From Chthonobacter albigriseus (GTDB lineage: Bacteria; Pseudomonadota; Alphaproteobacteria; Rhizobiales; Pleomorphomonadaceae), in NCBI RefSeq assembly GCF_013839445.1, contig NZ_JACDIT010000002.1, positions 124,001-188,000 on the forward strand: a stretch of DNA of 64,000 nucleotides. The letters run 5' to 3'. Shown one piece after another: positions 36,995 to 47,252 of this stretch. How positions within the stretch are numbered: position 1 is the first letter of the stretch; each line of letters starts with the position of its first letter. The notes under the pieces are model-generated. The model ran no database searches. It saw only the letters and a list, made by a program, of their open reading frames with translations, and was not told where the DNA came from. The translations under genes and the position numbers were made by a program.

Positions 36995-38977
36995 ATGCCA
37001 GACCCGGACACCTCTTGGATCGCCGCGGCCGAAGCGCTGTTGGCGGCCGGCGATCTCGCTGCAGCCGACGCCGCGTTCCTTGACGGACTGTCGGCCGCGC
37101 GGGCCGCGGACGCCCTGCACGGGCTGGGCGTGGCGCGGCTGGAACGCGACGCGCCGGCAGAGGCCCTCAGCCTTCTGCAGGCTGCCGAGGTGCTGCAGCC
37201 GTCGGAGCGGATCTCGCACAACATGGCGGTCGCGCTGCTGCGGCTCGGGCGCGTCAACGAGGCGATGGCGCGCGAGCGGGCGCTGATCGAGACGCATCCG
37301 GGCTACGTGGCGCCCTATGTGGGGCTGGCGGAGATACTGGCGGGGTCCGGGCACGTGGACGGCGCGGCCGACGTGTGGGCGCTGCTCTGCGACCGCGCGC
37401 TGCGCAGCCGGAACCACGACGTGATCACCAGGGCCATCGATGGACTCGCCGGCATCGGCCGGGCGCCGAGCAACTGGTCGTGGCTCGCCACGTGGCTGAG
37501 GATCCACGGCTTCCCCGACGACGCCGAGCGCGTCGCCTCGCTGCGGATCGCCGCGGCGCCAGACGACATCGGCGCCAAGCTGATGCGGGCGATGGCGCGG
37601 CTGACGGTGGTGCACCGGTCCGACGAGGAGATCGTGGAACGGCGCGGCAAGTATGCGACCAACCTGGCGGAGCTCGACCTTCTGACCAGCGTGTCGGATC
37701 CGTCGCTGCTTGCCGGTGCGGCGATCGAGATCGGGCGGGCCAAACCGTTCTTCCTCTCCTACCAGGGGCAGGACGACACCGCCCTGCAGCGCACCTACGG
37801 CCGGATCGTGGACCGGATCTCGCGCGCGGCCGGCAATGGGCCGGCGCCGATGCCGGCTGCGCCCGCGCCGAAGATCAAGGTCGGGTTCGCCACGACGTGG
37901 TTCACGCTGCACTCGGTCTCCAAACTGTTCGCGGGCTGGATCCACAAGCTCGACCGGCGGCGGTTCGAGGTCTACGCCTACAATTTCTCCGGCGGCGAGG
38001 ACCACATCTCGCGGGAGATCGAGACTGTGGTGGACGGCTACCGGTCCGGGCAGCGCGCGCCACAGCTCTGGAGAGAGGCGATCATCGCCGACGGGCTGCA
38101 TGCGATCATCCACCTGGAAGTCGGGATGGGCATGGAGAACGTGGCGCTCGGTTGCCAGCGGCTGGCACCGGTGCAGTGCATGACCTGGGGCCATCCGGTG
38201 ACCTCGGGCTTCCCGGAGATGGACTACTTCCTCTCCAGCGAGCTGATGGAGCCGGAGAACGCGGTGATGCACTACACCGAGAAGCTGGTGCGGCTGCCTA
38301 ACCTCTCCATCTTCTACGAGCCCATGCCCTACAAGCCTGGCGCGTTCACCCGCGCCGACCAGCGGCTCGCGGACGACGCGGTGGTGTATGTCTGCTGCCA
38401 GTCGCTGTTCAAGTACCTGCCGAAATACGACCACGTGTTCGTGGATATCGCGCGCCGGGTGCCGGCGGCGCAGTTCCTGTTCATCGGCGACCCGCATTCG
38501 CCTGCCACGCCGGTGTTCCTGGAGCGGCTGGTGCGCGCCTTCGCGGCTGCGGGGTTGAAGGCGGAGCGGCACATCGTGGTGGTGCCGCCGGTGACGCAGG
38601 AGGCTTTCGCTTCGCTGATCGCGCTCGGCGACGTCTACCTCGACAGCATCGGCTGGTCGGGTGGCAACACGACGCTGGAGGCGATCGCCTGCGACCTGCC
38701 GATCGTGACGATGCCGACGGCGCTGATGCGGGGCCGGCACAGCGCCGCGATCCTGAAGCGCATCGGCATGGACGACTGGATCGCCGAGACGCCCGAGGGC
38801 TACGTGGAGCTTGCGGTCCGCCTCGCCGATCCCCTGGAGCGGATGGCCGCGACCTCCTACATCGCCGCCGGACAGGAGCGGCTCTACCGCGACATGGCGC
38901 CCGTGAAGGCGCTGGAAGTGTTTCTCGAGGCGGCCGTGCAGAAAGCCTACGGCACCGGTCTCCGCGCGGCGGGGTAG
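36995..38977 (+). CDS. TPR-containing OGT-like glycosyltransferase (GT41)
   Basis: 660 residues. The first 220 are tetratricopeptide-like repeats (LLAAGDLAAADAAFLDGL, ADALHGLGVARLERD and similar pairs). The C-terminal half is a GT-B fold of the O-GlcNAc transferase/SPINDLY group: KIKVGFATTWFTLHSVSK, PVQCMTWGHPVTSGFPEMDY, and donor-site DVYLDSIGWSGGNTTLEAI, then PTALMRGRHSAAILKRIGM. Bacterial GT41 enzymes glycosylate proteins or are involved in surface glycans; the donor and target cannot be inferred. No signal peptide, so cytoplasmic. It ends 66 bases before a bidirectional terminator shared with the ribosomal run. Confidence 0.88.
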   Translation: MPDPDTSWIAAAEALLAAGDLAAADAAFLDGLSAARAADALHGLGVARLERDAPAEALSLLQAAEVLQPSERISHNMAVALLRLGRVNEAMARERALIETHPGYVAPYVGLAEILAGSGHVDGAADVWALLCDRALRSRNHDVITRAIDGLAGIGRAPSNWSWLATWLRIHGFPDDAERVASLRIAAAPDDIGAKLMRAMARLTVVHRSDEEIVERRGKYATNLAELDLLTSVSDPSLLAGAAIEIGRAKPFFLSYQGQDDTALQRTYGRIVDRISRAAGNGPAPMPAAPAPKIKVGFATTWFTLHSVSKLFAGWIHKLDRRRFEVYAYNFSGGEDHISREIETVVDGYRSGQRAPQLWREAIIADGLHAIIHLEVGMGMENVALGCQRLAPVQCMTWGHPVTSGFPEMDYFLSSELMEPENAVMHYTEKLVRLPNLSIFYEPMPYKPGAFTRADQRLADDAVVYVCCQSLFKYLPKYDHVFVDIARRVPAAQFLFIGDPHSPATPVFLERLVRAFAAAGLKAERHIVVVPPVTQEAFASLIALGDVYLDSIGWSGGNTTLEAIACDLPIVTMPTALMRGRHSAAILKRIGMDDWIAETPEGYVELAVRLADPLERMAATSYIAAGQERLYRDMAPVKALEVFLEAAVQKAYGTGLRAAG

Positions 38978-39042
38978 GATCGGCCGTGGCGGGACACGCT
39001 TGCGCGGCCGACCACCGACAGCCTCCCCGTCCACCCGAAAAG

Positions 39043-39070
39043 AAAAGGGCGGCCCGGAAGCCGCCCTTTT
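39043..39070. terminator. Bidirectional terminator between GT41 gene and rplQ
   Basis: AAAAGGGCGGC (39043-39053) and GCCGCCCTTTT (39060-39070) pair over 11 bases with a six-base loop. Both strands end the stem in T4, so it can stop transcription of the plus-strand GT41 gene and of the minus-strand ribosomal cluster after rplQ. Confidence 0.9.
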
Positions 39071-39098
39071 GCAGTTCTGATCCTCGAAACCAGCCTGA

Positions 39099-39527
39099 TC
39101 AGGCGGCTTCGGTCTCGGAGGCCGTCTCGGCCGCGCGGGCCTTGTCGACGGCGCCCTTGGCGGCCGGATCGCGATCGACGAACTCGATCACGGCGACGGC
39201 GGCGCTGTCGCCGTAGCGGAAGCCCGCCTTCAGCACGCGGGTGTAGCCACCCGGGCGGCCCTTGTAGCGCGGGCCGAGGATCTCGAAGAGCTTCTTGGCA
39301 GCCGCTTCATTGTTCTGCAGTTCGGCAACCGCCTGACGGCGGGCGGCGATGTCGCCCTTCTTGCCGAGCGTGACCAGCTTCTCGACGATCGGACGCAGGT
39401 CCTTCGCCTTGGGAAGCGTGGTGACGATCTGCTCGTGCTCGATGAGCGACGCGGCAAGGTTGGCGAAGAGAGCCTTGCGGTGGCTCTGGGTCCGGTTCAG
39501 CTTACGGCCTGCATTTCCGTGACGCAT
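39099..39527 (-). CDS. rplQ: 50S ribosomal protein L17
   Basis: 142 residues. [20 protein letters not shown] and [23 protein letters not shown] are the L17 signature. It binds 23S rRNA near the tunnel exit. The C-terminus carries a short Ala/Glu-rich tail ([15 protein letters not shown]). Last gene of the ribosomal run, 92 bases after rpoA, followed by the terminator at 39043-39070. Confidence 0.98.
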   Translation of the reverse strand: MRHGNAGRKLNRTQSHRKALFANLAASLIEHEQIVTTLPKAKDLRPIVEKLVTLGKKGDIAARRQAVAELQNNEAAAKKLFEILGPRYKGRPGGYTRVLKAGFRYGDSAAVAVIEFVDRDPAAKGAVDKARAAETASETEAA

Positions 39528-39583
39528 GGCCTACTCCTACGTTTCAAGCGCGGCATCACGCCGGGCGATGTTTTCTTGACGGA

Positions 39584-39605
39584 GCCGGCGGAGTGGTCCG
39601 CCGGC
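39584..39605 (-). other. Hairpin between rpoA and rplQ
   Basis: GCCGGCGGA (39584-39592) and TCCGCCGGC (39597-39605) form a perfect nine-base stem with a four-base loop, beginning 14 bases past the rpoA stop. There is no T-run immediately after, so processing, stabilisation or partial termination are all possible. Confidence 0.6.
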
Positions 39606-39619
39606 GGCTCGATCACGGA

Positions 39620-40642
39620 TCAGTAGTTGTGATCCTCGTAACGCTTGGCGAGTTCCTCGATGTTCTCCGGCGGCCAGTTCGGCACTTCCATGCCGAGGTG
39701 CAGGCCCATCTGTGCGAGAACTTCCTTGATCTCGTTGAGCGACTTGCGGCCGAAGTTCGGCGTGCGGAGCATCTCCGCCTCGCTCTTCTGGATCAGATCG
39801 CCGATGTAGACGATGTTGTCGTTCTTCAGGCAGTTCGCAGAACGGACCGACAGCTCCAGCTCGTCGACCTTCTTGAGCAGCGCCGGGTTGAAGGCGAGTT
39901 CGGGGACCGACTCGACCTTGGTGTCCTTCTGCGGCTCTTCGAAGTTGACGAAGATGGCCAGCTGGTCCTGCAGGATGCGCGCGGCGTAGGCCACGGCGTC
40001 CTCGGGCTTCACCGCGCCGTTGGTCTCGACGACCATCGTCAGCTTGTCGTAGTCGAGGACCTGGCCCTCACGGGTGTTCTCGACCTTGTAGGAGACCTTG
40101 CGGATCGGCGAGTAGAGGCTGTCCACCGGGATGAGCCCGATCGGGGCGTCTTCCGGACGGTTGCGCTCGGAGGGCACGTAGCCCTTGCCGGTGTCCACGG
40201 TGAACTCCATGCGGATCTCCGCGCCCTCGTCGAGGGTGCAGATGACCAGCTCGGGGTTCAGGATCTCGATGTCGCCCACGGTCTGGATGTCGCCAGCCGT
40301 CACGACGCCGGGGCCCGACTTGCGCACGACCATGCGCTTGGGACCCTGGCCCTGCATCTTGATGGCGATCTCCTTGATGTTCAGGACGATGTCCGTCACG
40401 TCCTCGCGGACGCCGGCGATCGACGAGAACTCGTGGAGGACGCCGTCGATCTGCACCGCGGTGACCGCCGCGCCCTGAAGCGACGACAGCAGCACGCGAC
40501 GCAGCGCATTGCCCAAAGTGAGGCCGAAACCACGCTCGAGCGGCTCGGCGACCACGGTCGCGATCCGCTTGGGATCGCGGCTGGCCGCAACCTCGAGCTT
40601 GTTCGGCTTGATGAGCTCCTGCCAGTTCTTCTGGATGCTCAC
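39620..40642 (-). CDS. rpoA: RNA polymerase alpha subunit
   Basis: 340 residues. The N-terminal domain ([40 protein letters not shown]) assembles core polymerase. The C-terminal domain ([38 protein letters not shown]) contacts UP elements and activators. Translation begins at GTG (40642), with AAAGGG upstream; the longer frame is out of keeping with homologues. It lies in alphaproteobacterial order rpsK-rpoA-rplQ, lacking rpsD between rpsK and rpoA, which is normal for the group. Confidence 0.98.
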   Translation of the reverse strand: MSIQKNWQELIKPNKLEVAASRDPKRIATVVAEPLERGFGLTLGNALRRVLLSSLQGAAVTAVQIDGVLHEFSSIAGVREDVTDIVLNIKEIAIKMQGQGPKRMVVRKSGPGVVTAGDIQTVGDIEILNPELVICTLDEGAEIRMEFTVDTGKGYVPSERNRPEDAPIGLIPVDSLYSPIRKVSYKVENTREGQVLDYDKLTMVVETNGAVKPEDAVAYAARILQDQLAIFVNFEEPQKDTKVESVPELAFNPALLKKVDELELSVRSANCLKNDNIVYIGDLIQKSEAEMLRTPNFGRKSLNEIKEVLAQMGLHLGMEVPNWPPENIEELAKRYEDHNY

Positions 40643-40763
40643 GTTCGTAACCCTTTCCAGTGAAGCGGTCGAGACGCGGGCCGCCGCCCTCATTCGTCGT
40701 GACCACTCGAAACGGCCTGCCCGGCACGCCCATCGCGCCGGGATGTTCCCCCGCAGGTCGCGA

Positions 40764-41153
40764 TCAGACGCGACGGCGCTTGCGCGGGCGGCAGCCGTTG
40801 TGCGGGATCGGCGTCACGTCACGGATCGACGTGACGAGGAAGCCCGCAGCCTGGAGCGCGCGCAGCGCCGACTCACGGCCGGAACCGGGACCGCGAACCT
40901 CGACCTCGAGCGTCTTGACGCCGTGCTCGCTCGCCTTGCGGGCAGCGTCCTCGGCCGCCATCTGCGCGGCGTAGGGGGTCGACTTGCGGGAACCCTTGAA
41001 CCCCATCGTGCCGGCGGACGACCAGGAGATGGTGTTCCCCTGCGCGTCGGTGATGGTGATCATCGTGTTGTTGAAGGTGGAATTCACGTGGGCGATGCCG
41101 GACGTGATGTTCTTGCGTTCGCGGCGACGAACGCGTGCTGCTTCCTTGGCCAT
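40764..41153 (-). CDS. rpsK: 30S ribosomal protein S11
   Basis: 129 residues. [33 protein letters not shown] and the C-terminal [18 protein letters not shown] are the S11 hallmark. It lies in the platform of the small subunit at the E-site. It is separated from rpsM by a 292-base gap, unusually long inside a ribosomal cluster, which contains a hairpin near the rpsM end. Confidence 0.98.
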   Translation of the reverse strand: MAKEAARVRRRERKNITSGIAHVNSTFNNTMITITDAQGNTISWSSAGTMGFKGSRKSTPYAAQMAAEDAARKASEHGVKTLEVEVRGPGSGRESALRALQAAGFLVTSIRDVTPIPHNGCRPRKRRRV

Positions 41154-41395
41154 CGTCTTCTTTACCTTTTTACACCGAGTTCGATCTCGTCACCGCCGTA
41201 ACACCAGCGGCTCCACCGGAGCGCACGCTTCGGACGCATACCCGCGCACCGGACATGTGATCCCGCCGAGCGTCTGGTCGAAACCGGCCGCCGGCGGACT
41301 CTCGGACGCCGACCCAACGCTCGGCGTTCCGAATGCGGACAAGGCGCCACGCGCGACCGTTCGATCGCGGCGTCGGCGCCAAGACCGCATGACAC

Positions 41396-41436
41396 GGCGA
41401 ACCGGCCCCGGGACGTTGCCCGACGGCCGGTTCGCC
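41396..41436 (-). other. Hairpin after rpsM, in the rpsM-rpsK gap
   Basis: GGCGAACCGGCC (41396-41407) and GGCCGGTTCGCC (41425-41436) are perfect 12-base arms with a 17-base loop, ending nine bases from the rpsM stop. No T-run follows on the minus strand. It is the longest perfect stem seen inside the ribosomal cluster. Confidence 0.7.
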
Positions 41437-41445
41437 GAATGCGAA

Positions 41446-41814
41446 TTACTTCTTCTTGCCCGCGATCGCCTTCGCCGGACCCTTGCGGGTGCGGGCGTTG
41501 GTGTGCGTGCGCTGACCGCGGACGGGCAGGCCGCGGCGGTGACGCAGGCCGCGGTAGCAGCCGAGGTCCATCAGGCGCTTGATGTTCATCGCGGTCTCGC
41601 GGCGGAGGTCACCCTCCACGACGTAGTCGCGATCGATCACTTCGCGGATCTGGAGCACTTCGGCGTCGGTGAGCTCGTTGACGCGACGCTCGCTCGGGAT
41701 GCTGACCTTGGCCAGGATCTCCTCGGCGAACTTCGGGCCGATGCCGTGGATGTACTGCAGCGCGATCAGAACGCGCTTGCCAGTCGGGATGTTGACGCCA
41801 GCAATACGGGCCAC
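41446..41814 (-). CDS. rpsM: 30S ribosomal protein S13
   Basis: 122 residues. [51 protein letters not shown] and the terminal [16 protein letters not shown] are the S13 signatures. It begins with GTG at 41814, preceded by AGGAG about ten bases upstream; the much longer open frame upstream has no homology. It sits alone between two gaps of nearly 280-290 bases that both carry hairpins. rpmJ is absent here, as in most alphaproteobacterial clusters. Confidence 0.97.
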   Translation of the reverse strand: MARIAGVNIPTGKRVLIALQYIHGIGPKFAEEILAKVSIPSERRVNELTDAEVLQIREVIDRDYVVEGDLRRETAMNIKRLMDLGCYRGLRHRRGLPVRGQRTHTNARTRKGPAKAIAGKKK

Positions 41815-42055
41815 TTGTCTTCTCTCCTGTCGTCGCAGGCGCCGGGCGCCCGCTCCCTCCAACCCGTTCGGGAGGAGGTCGTGTTCTTGTCGTTCGATCG
41901 GCTGGTTGGGCATCCCTTTTCGGAGACGCCGCAAGCGCCTGCCCCATAGGGAGCCGGCCCGATCGCACGTGCTGACCGTGGATAGGTGCGGGTTCATAAC
42001 CGACACACCCACCCCAGTCAACCGATTCCCTGGGTTTTCACGCTCACGAAGACCG

Positions 42056-42084
42056 GAGAGGATGGGCCGTCGGCGCATCCTCTC
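42056..42084 (-). other. Hairpin after adk, in the adk-rpsM gap
   Basis: GAGAGGATG (42056-42064) and CATCCTCTC (42076-42084) pair over nine bases with an 11-base loop, starting six bases past the adk stop. There is no T-run. The 276-base gap to rpsM is large enough to hold a promoter. Confidence 0.6.
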
Positions 42085-42090
42085 GCCTGG

Positions 42091-42684
42091 TCAGACTGCG
42101 GCCGTTTCCTTCAGGATGGCCGCAATGGCGTCGGTCACCTCGTCGACCGGCGCCATGCCGTCCACCGTGTGCAGCAGGCCGCGCTCGCGGTAGAAGGGCG
42201 ACAGCGCCGCGGTGAGGGCGGCGAACTCCTGGAGGCGCTTGGCGAAGACCTCCGGGTTGTCGTCCTTGCGGACCGGCAGGCCGGCGGCCTCGGTCTCCTT
42301 GGCGCGCTTGACGATGCGGTCGACGAGCTTGGTCTCGTCCACCTTGAACTCGATGACGGCGTCGAGCTTGAGGCCCTTCTCCGTCAGCATCTTCTCCAGC
42401 GCATCGGCCTGGGCGATCGTGCGCGGGAAACCGTCGAGGGCGAAGCCCCGCTTGGCGTCCGGCTCGTCGATGCGATCGGCGACGATGCCGATCACGATGT
42501 CGTCGGACACCAGCTGGCCGGCATCCATGACGGCCTTTGCCTTCTTCCCGATCTCCGTGCCGGCGGCCACCGCGGCGCGCAGCATGTCACCCGTGGACAG
42601 CTGCACGATCCCATGGCGTTCCACCAGCCGCTGGGCCTGGGTGCCTTTTCCCGCACCCGGCGGCCCGAGCAGTATCAGCCTCAT
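42091..42684 (-). CDS. adk: Adenylate kinase
   Basis: 197 residues, the short form lacking the zinc/LID insertion of E. coli Adk. The P-loop [45 protein letters not shown] and [14 protein letters not shown] fit the family. It converts ATP and AMP to two ADP. Start ATG overlaps the secY stop by four bases (ATGA), so synthesis is coupled to secY. Confidence 0.97.
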   Translation of the reverse strand: MRLILLGPPGAGKGTQAQRLVERHGIVQLSTGDMLRAAVAAGTEIGKKAKAVMDAGQLVSDDIVIGIVADRIDEPDAKRGFALDGFPRTIAQADALEKMLTEKGLKLDAVIEFKVDETKLVDRIVKRAKETEAAGLPVRKDDNPEVFAKRLQEFAALTAALSPFYRERGLLHTVDGMAPVDEVTDAIAAILKETAAV

Positions 42685-44015
42685 CGACGCCTCCCCCGCA
42701 ACTTCGACTTCTTGATCAGCCCCTCATACTGATGCGCGAGCAGGTGCCCCTGGATCTGCGCGACGGTATCCATCGTGACACTGACCACGATGAGCAGAGA
42801 CGTCCCTCCGAAATAGAACGGAACGCCGGTGGCCGATATGAGAAATTCGGGTAAGAGACAAACGACCACAAGGTAGATCGCGCCAATCACCGTGATGCGG
42901 GTAAGTACGTAGTCGATGTACTGGGCGGTGCGCTCACCCGGGCGGATGCCCGGAATGAAGCCGCCATGCTTCTTCAGGTTCTCCGCCGTGTCCGTCGGAT
43001 TGAACACGATCGCGGTGTAGAAGAAGGCGAAGAAGGCGATCATGCCGGCGTAGAACAGCATGTAGAGCGGCTGGCCGTGGCCGAGCAGCGTGGTGATCGT
43101 CTGCAGCCAGCCGGTGCTCGCATCGGTGCCGGCGAAGCCGGCGAGGGTCGCCGGAACGAGCAGCAGCGACGAGGCGAAGATCGGCGGGATGACGCCGGCG
43201 GTGTTCAGCTTCAGCGGCAGGTGGCTGGAATCACCCTGGAACATCCGGTTGCCGATCTGGCGCTTGGGATACTGGATGATCAACCGGCGCTGGGCGCGTT
43301 CTACGAAGACGATGGCGGCGATCACCACGACGGCGAGCACCAGGATGCCGATGATGATGCCGGTGCCCAGCGCGCCCTGTCGGCCGAGTTCCAGCATGCC
43401 GGCCAGCGCGCTCGGAAGGCCGGCGACGATGCCCGCGAAGATGATCAGCGAGGTGCCCTGGCCGATGCCGCGGGAGGTGATCTGCTCGCCCAGCCACATC
43501 AGGAACATGGTGCCGCCGAGTAGCGACAGCACGGTGGAGACGATGAAGAACGGGCCGGGGTTGATGACGATGCTGCCCTGGCCCTGCAGGCCGACGGCGA
43601 TGCCGTAGGCCTGGACGACGCCCAGCACCACGGTGAGATACCGGGTGTACTGGTTCATCTTCTTGCGACCGGCCTCGCCCTCCTTCTTCAGCGCTTCCAG
43701 CGACGGCAGGACGCCGGCGAGGAGCTGCACGATGATGGAGGCGGAGATGTAGGGCATGATGCCCAGGGCGAAGATCGCCATGCGGCCGACGGCGCCGCCG
43801 GCGAACATGTTGAAGAGGCCGAGGATGCCCTGGCTCTGCTGGTCGAAGGCCTGGCGAAGGGCTTCCAGATTGATGCCGGGAAGCGGGATGTAGGTGCCCA
43901 GCCGATAGATGACCAGAGCGCCGAGGGTGAACCAGATCCGCTTCTTGAGCTCTTCCGCCTTGGCGAAAGCGCCGAAGTTCAGATTGGCAGCAAGCTGTTC
44001 TGCCGCAGAGGCCAT
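42681..44015 (-). CDS. secY: Preprotein translocase channel subunit SecY
   Basis: 444 residues with ten hydrophobic segments. The plug region and the sequence [31 protein letters not shown] and the cytoplasmic-loop [20 protein letters not shown] fit SecY. It forms the protein-conducting pore with SecE and SecG. It follows rplO after a 206-base gap that contains a long imperfect hairpin, and overlaps adk downstream. Confidence 0.98.
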   Translation of the reverse strand: MASAAEQLAANLNFGAFAKAEELKKRIWFTLGALVIYRLGTYIPLPGINLEALRQAFDQQSQGILGLFNMFAGGAVGRMAIFALGIMPYISASIIVQLLAGVLPSLEALKKEGEAGRKKMNQYTRYLTVVLGVVQAYGIAVGLQGQGSIVINPGPFFIVSTVLSLLGGTMFLMWLGEQITSRGIGQGTSLIIFAGIVAGLPSALAGMLELGRQGALGTGIIIGILVLAVVVIAAIVFVERAQRRLIIQYPKRQIGNRMFQGDSSHLPLKLNTAGVIPPIFASSLLLVPATLAGFAGTDASTGWLQTITTLLGHGQPLYMLFYAGMIAFFAFFYTAIVFNPTDTAENLKKHGGFIPGIRPGERTAQYIDYVLTRITVIGAIYLVVVCLLPEFLISATGVPFYFGGTSLLIVVSVTMDTVAQIQGHLLAHQYEGLIKKSKLRGRRR

Positions 44016-44144
44016 GTCTCACTCCGTCCGCAGAGGGACCGTCGCGTGTCGCGTCCGTGGCCTGGCTGGAACGATGGCGCCCGCTCACCCGGCCGACGGT
44101 GTGGAATCCGAGCCGGTGTCGGACACCGGCGCGCAAACGTAATA

Positions 44145-44213
44145 AGCCCTCGGATGCGCCGGAGAAAGGCCCCTCACGAAAATGGGACCGTTCCGCTGGC
44201 GCCTCCGAGGGCT
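44145..44213 (-). other. Hairpin after rplO, in the rplO-secY gap
   Basis: AGCCCTCGGA (44145-44154) and TCCGAGGGCT (44204-44213) pair over ten bases. A further five pairs (GCGCC 44156-44160 with GGCGC 44198-44202) extend the stem past one mismatch, with a loop of 37 bases. It starts nine bases after the rplO stop. TTATTACGTTT follows on the minus strand, a weak T-rich tail. Confidence 0.6.
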
Positions 44214-44221
44214 CCTTGTCT

Positions 44222-44695
44222 TCAGCCTTCGACCGGAGCCGAGGCAAGGACGGTGAGCTTGCCGCCCGCCTTCTCGATCGTGGCGGCGGCCGGAGCCGAC
44301 GCGCCGGCGACCTCGAAGGAGACGGCCGCGGTGAGCTCGCCGCCGAGGATGCGCACGCCGTCACGGACGCGGCGGATCACGCCGGCGGCCTTGAGGGCCT
44401 CCGCGGTCACGACGGCGCCCTTCTCCAGCTTGCCGGCATCGATCGCCTGCTGGACGCGGGTGAGGCTGACCTCGACCCAGTCCTTGGCGAAGATGTTGTT
44501 GAAGCCGCGCTTGGGCAGGCGACGATGCAGCGGCATCTGGCCGCCCTCGAAGCCCTTGATCGACACGCCCGAGCGGGAGGTCTGACCCTTCACGCCGCGG
44601 CCGCCCGTCTTGCCCTTGCCGGAGCCGATGCCACGGCCGACGCGCATGCGCTTCTTCGTCGCGCCTTCGTTGTCCTTGAGCTCGTTGAGCTTCAT
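44222..44695 (-). CDS. rplO: 50S ribosomal protein L15
   Basis: 157 residues. [40 protein letters not shown] and RLPKRGFNN are the L15 core. It binds 23S rRNA late in assembly. The usual rpmD-rplO order is kept, 29 bases apart, and secY follows after a gap with a hairpin. Confidence 0.98.
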   Translation of the reverse strand: MKLNELKDNEGATKKRMRVGRGIGSGKGKTGGRGVKGQTSRSGVSIKGFEGGQMPLHRRLPKRGFNNIFAKDWVEVSLTRVQQAIDAGKLEKGAVVTAEALKAAGVIRRVRDGVRILGGELTAAVSFEVAGASAPAAATIEKAGGKLTVLASAPVEG

Positions 44696-44724
44696 TGTCC
44701 CGTTCCTTCCGACCGGCGGGTCTC

Positions 44725-44928
44725 TCAGGCCTCGTCCACGACGCGGACGAGGTGCTGGACCTTCGCGATCATGCCGCGCACCGAAGGGGTGTCCTCCAGC
44801 GTGGAGCGGCGGTGCATCTTGTTGAGCCCGAGGCCGACCAGCGTTGCGCGCTGGTCCGCCGGGCGGCGCTGCGGGCTGCCGATCTGCTCGACCGTGACGG
44901 TCTTGCCCGCGGAGGTGGTGGTCGCCAT
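44725..44928 (-). CDS. rpmD: 50S ribosomal protein L30
   Basis: 67 residues. [20 protein letters not shown] and [20 protein letters not shown] are characteristic of L30. The small N-terminal extension (MATTTSAGK) is typical of the group. Lies between rpsE and rplO. Confidence 0.97.
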   Translation of the reverse strand: MATTTSAGKTVTVEQIGSPQRRPADQRATLVGLGLNKMHRRSTLEDTPSVRGMIAKVQHLVRVVDEA

Positions 44929-44985
44929 CTGTCCTGTCCTCTTGGAAAGGAGGGGACCGTCGCCGATCCCCCTGCCCTCTTAACC

Positions 44986-45561
44986 TCAGCCTTCGGCAGC
45001 CACGGCGTCGGGATCGACGTCGCGACGGCGGGACTGCAGCGCGGAGACCTTCAGGCCACGGCGGGCGGCCACCGAACGGGGGCTGTCCTCACGGGCCAGA
45101 GCGTCGAAGGTCGCCCGAACCATGTTGTACGGGTTCGACGAGCCGAGCGACTTGGTCACGATGTCCTGGATGCCCAGGGCTTCGAAGACGGCGCGCATCG
45201 GGCCACCCGCGATGATGCCGGTACCGGCCGGAGCGGCCCGCAGGATCACGCGCCCGGCGCCCCAACGGCCCTGGGTGTCGTGATGCAGGGTGCGGCCTTC
45301 GCGCAGCGGTACGCGGACCAGGGCGCGCTTGGCGGCCTCGGTCGCCTTGCGGATCGCCTCGGGAACCTCGCGCGCCTTGCCGTGGCCGTAGCCGACGCGG
45401 CCCTTCTGGTCGCCGACGACGACGAGGGCGGCGAAGCCGAAGCGACGGCCGCCCTTCACCACCTTGGCGACGCGGTTGATGTGAACCAGGCGGTCGACGA
45501 ATTCGCTGTCGCGCTCGTCGTCACGGCCCCGGTCCCGGTTGTTGCGTTCACGTTCAGCCAT
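44986..45561 (-). CDS. rpsE: 30S ribosomal protein S5
   Basis: 191 residues. The N-terminus is rich in Arg, Asp, Glu and Asn ([15 protein letters not shown]), followed by the S5 core: [35 protein letters not shown] and [20 protein letters not shown]. It guards decoding fidelity at the mRNA entry channel. Spectinomycin-site residues around VVKGGRR look wild-type. Confidence 0.98.
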   Translation of the reverse strand: MAERERNNRDRGRDDERDSEFVDRLVHINRVAKVVKGGRRFGFAALVVVGDQKGRVGYGHGKAREVPEAIRKATEAAKRALVRVPLREGRTLHHDTQGRWGAGRVILRAAPAGTGIIAGGPMRAVFEALGIQDIVTKSLGSSNPYNMVRATFDALAREDSPRSVAARRGLKVSALQSRRRDVDPDAVAAEG

Positions 45562-45585
45562 TTTGTTCTCTCTCGATCCGGGACC

Positions 45586-45945
45586 TTAGAAGTCCAGCCC
45601 GCCTTCACGGGCCGCATCGGCGAGCGCCTTGATGCGACCGTGGAAGATGAACTGGCCGCGGTCGAAGACGACCTTGGTGACACCGGCGGCGAGCGCGCGT
45701 TCGGCGATCGCCTTGCCGATCGTCTCCGCGGCTTCCTTGTCGGCGCCTGTCTTCAGCTGCTCGCGCAGAGCCTTGTCCAGGGTCGAGGCCGCGGCGAGGG
45801 TGCGCCCCGCCACGTCGTCGATGACCTGAGCGTAGATGTGGCGGCCCGTGCGATGCACGGAGAGCCGCGGGCGACCATTGGCCGCCGCCTTGACCGAACG
45901 GCGCACCCGTGCGCGGCGTCGATCGTTACCGGTGAGCTTAGCCAT
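45586..45945 (-). CDS. rplR: 50S ribosomal protein L18
   Basis: 119 residues. [35 protein letters not shown] and [20 protein letters not shown] are L18 signatures. It binds 5S rRNA. Located in standard order rplF-rplR-rpsE, with gaps of 9 and 24 bases. Confidence 0.98.
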   Translation of the reverse strand: MAKLTGNDRRRARVRRSVKAAANGRPRLSVHRTGRHIYAQVIDDVAGRTLAAASTLDKALREQLKTGADKEAAETIGKAIAERALAAGVTKVVFDRGQFIFHGRIKALADAAREGGLDF

Positions 45946-45954
45946 TGCCGACCC

Positions 45955-46491
45955 TTACTTCTTCTTGCCTTCTTTGCGGACGATCTGCTCGCCCGCATAC
46001 TTGACGCCCTTGCCCTTGTAGGGCTCCGGCGGGCGGAATTCGCGGATCTCCGCGGCAACCTGGCCGACCTTCTGCGCGTCGATTCCGGAGATGGTGATCT
46101 CCGTCGGCTTCGGGCAGGCGATCGCGATGCCTTCGGGGATCGCGTAGATCACGTCGTGGCTGTAGCCGAGCGACAGGTTCAGGTTCTTGCCCTGGACCGC
46201 CGCCTTGTAGCCGACGCCGGTGATCTCGAGCTTCTTCTCGAAGCCCGTGGTGACGCCCTTCAAGAGGTTCGCGATCTGGGTGCGAGACATGCCCCAGCTG
46301 GCGCGAGCCGGCTTGCTTTCGTCCTTGGGATCCACCTTGATCGACCCGTCCTCGGTCTTGGAGACGAGGACGAGATCGTTCAGGGCGAACTGCAGCTGAC
46401 CCTTCGGCCCCTTGACCGAAACGGTCTGCCCATTGATGTCGGCCGTGACCCCTTTCGGGACCGGTACGGCCTTCTTTCCAATGCGCGACAT
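45955..46491 (-). CDS. rplF: 50S ribosomal protein L6
   Basis: 178 residues. [20 protein letters not shown] opens the first domain, and [32 protein letters not shown] and [17 protein letters not shown] define the second. It binds 23S rRNA near the sarcin-ricin loop. Standard order after rpsH. Confidence 0.98.
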   Translation of the reverse strand: MSRIGKKAVPVPKGVTADINGQTVSVKGPKGQLQFALNDLVLVSKTEDGSIKVDPKDESKPARASWGMSRTQIANLLKGVTTGFEKKLEITGVGYKAAVQGKNLNLSLGYSHDVIYAIPEGIAIACPKPTEITISGIDAQKVGQVAAEIREFRPPEPYKGKGVKYAGEQIVRKEGKKK

Positions 46492-46519
46492 GGTTCTTTC
46501 CGTTTCCAGTCTTGAGTGG

Positions 46520-46915
46520 TCAGAAGACGCGGCAGAGAATCTCGCCGCCCACGTTCTTCTCGCGGGCTTCGTGGTCGGCCATCACGCCCTGCGGCGTGGA
46601 GAGGATCGACACACCGAGGCCGTTGGCGACACGCGGCAGATTCTTCACGGAGGCGTAGACGCGGCGGCCCGGCTTGGAGACACGCTCCAGGGTCCGGATC
46701 ACCGGCTGACCGTCGTAGTACTTGAGCTCGATCTCGAACTCGGACTTGCCTTCCTGATCCACGGAGGCATAACCGCGGATGTAGCCTTCGGCCGCCAGGA
46801 CATCGAGAACGTTCTTACGCAGCTTGGAAGCCGGCGTGGAAACCTTCGACATCTTGCGCAGCTGGGCATTGCGAATTCGGGTGAGCATGTCACCCAAAGG
46901 ATCGGTCATCGACAT
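46520..46915 (-). CDS. rpsH: 30S ribosomal protein S8
   Basis: 131 residues. [38 protein letters not shown] and [20 protein letters not shown] fit S8. It is a primary 16S rRNA binder and, in E. coli, the spc operon autoregulator at the rplE messenger; a similar target hairpin was not identified here. Confidence 0.98.
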   Translation of the reverse strand: MSMTDPLGDMLTRIRNAQLRKMSKVSTPASKLRKNVLDVLAAEGYIRGYASVDQEGKSEFEIELKYYDGQPVIRTLERVSKPGRRVYASVKNLPRVANGLGVSILSTPQGVMADHEAREKNVGGEILCRVF

Positions 46916-46928
46916 GGGACCGTTCTCC

Positions 46929-47234
46929 TCACCAGCTCGACTTCACGAGGCCCGGGATGAGCCCTTTGGATCCCAGCTCACGCAGGGCGATCCGGCTCAT
47001 CTTGAGCTTGCGGTAATAGGCACGCGGACGGCCCGTGACTTCGCAACGATTGCGAACCCGGACAGCCGACGAGTTGCGCGGCAGCTCCGCCAGCTTCAGG
47101 CGCGCCGCGAACTGCTCCTCGATGGGCAGGTTCTTGTCGCTCGCCTGAGCCTTCAGGGCAGCGCGCTTCGCGGCGTACTTCTTCACCAGCTTCTCGCGAC
47201 GCTTGTTCTTCTCAATGGCGCTCTTCTTAGCCAT
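46929..47234 (-). CDS. rpsN: 30S ribosomal protein S14, zinc-independent type
   Basis: 101 residues. It has the long form with [20 protein letters not shown] and [20 protein letters not shown]. Only a single cysteine is present, so it lacks the CxxC...CxxC zinc ribbon of the short form. It stands at the 30S head. The gene sits between rplE and rpsH, with 18- and 13-base gaps. Confidence 0.98.
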   Translation of the reverse strand: MAKKSAIEKNKRREKLVKKYAAKRAALKAQASDKNLPIEEQFAARLKLAELPRNSSAVRVRNRCEVTGRPRAYYRKLKMSRIALRELGSKGLIPGLVKSSW

Positions 47235-47252
47235 GGTTCCGAAACCCTCTCG

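Noticed and set aside
34102-37257. One giant minus-strand frame spanning rarA and the protease locus
   Set aside because: rarA starts at its own ATG at 35412; the upstream part is an off-frame run through the Do-protease gene.
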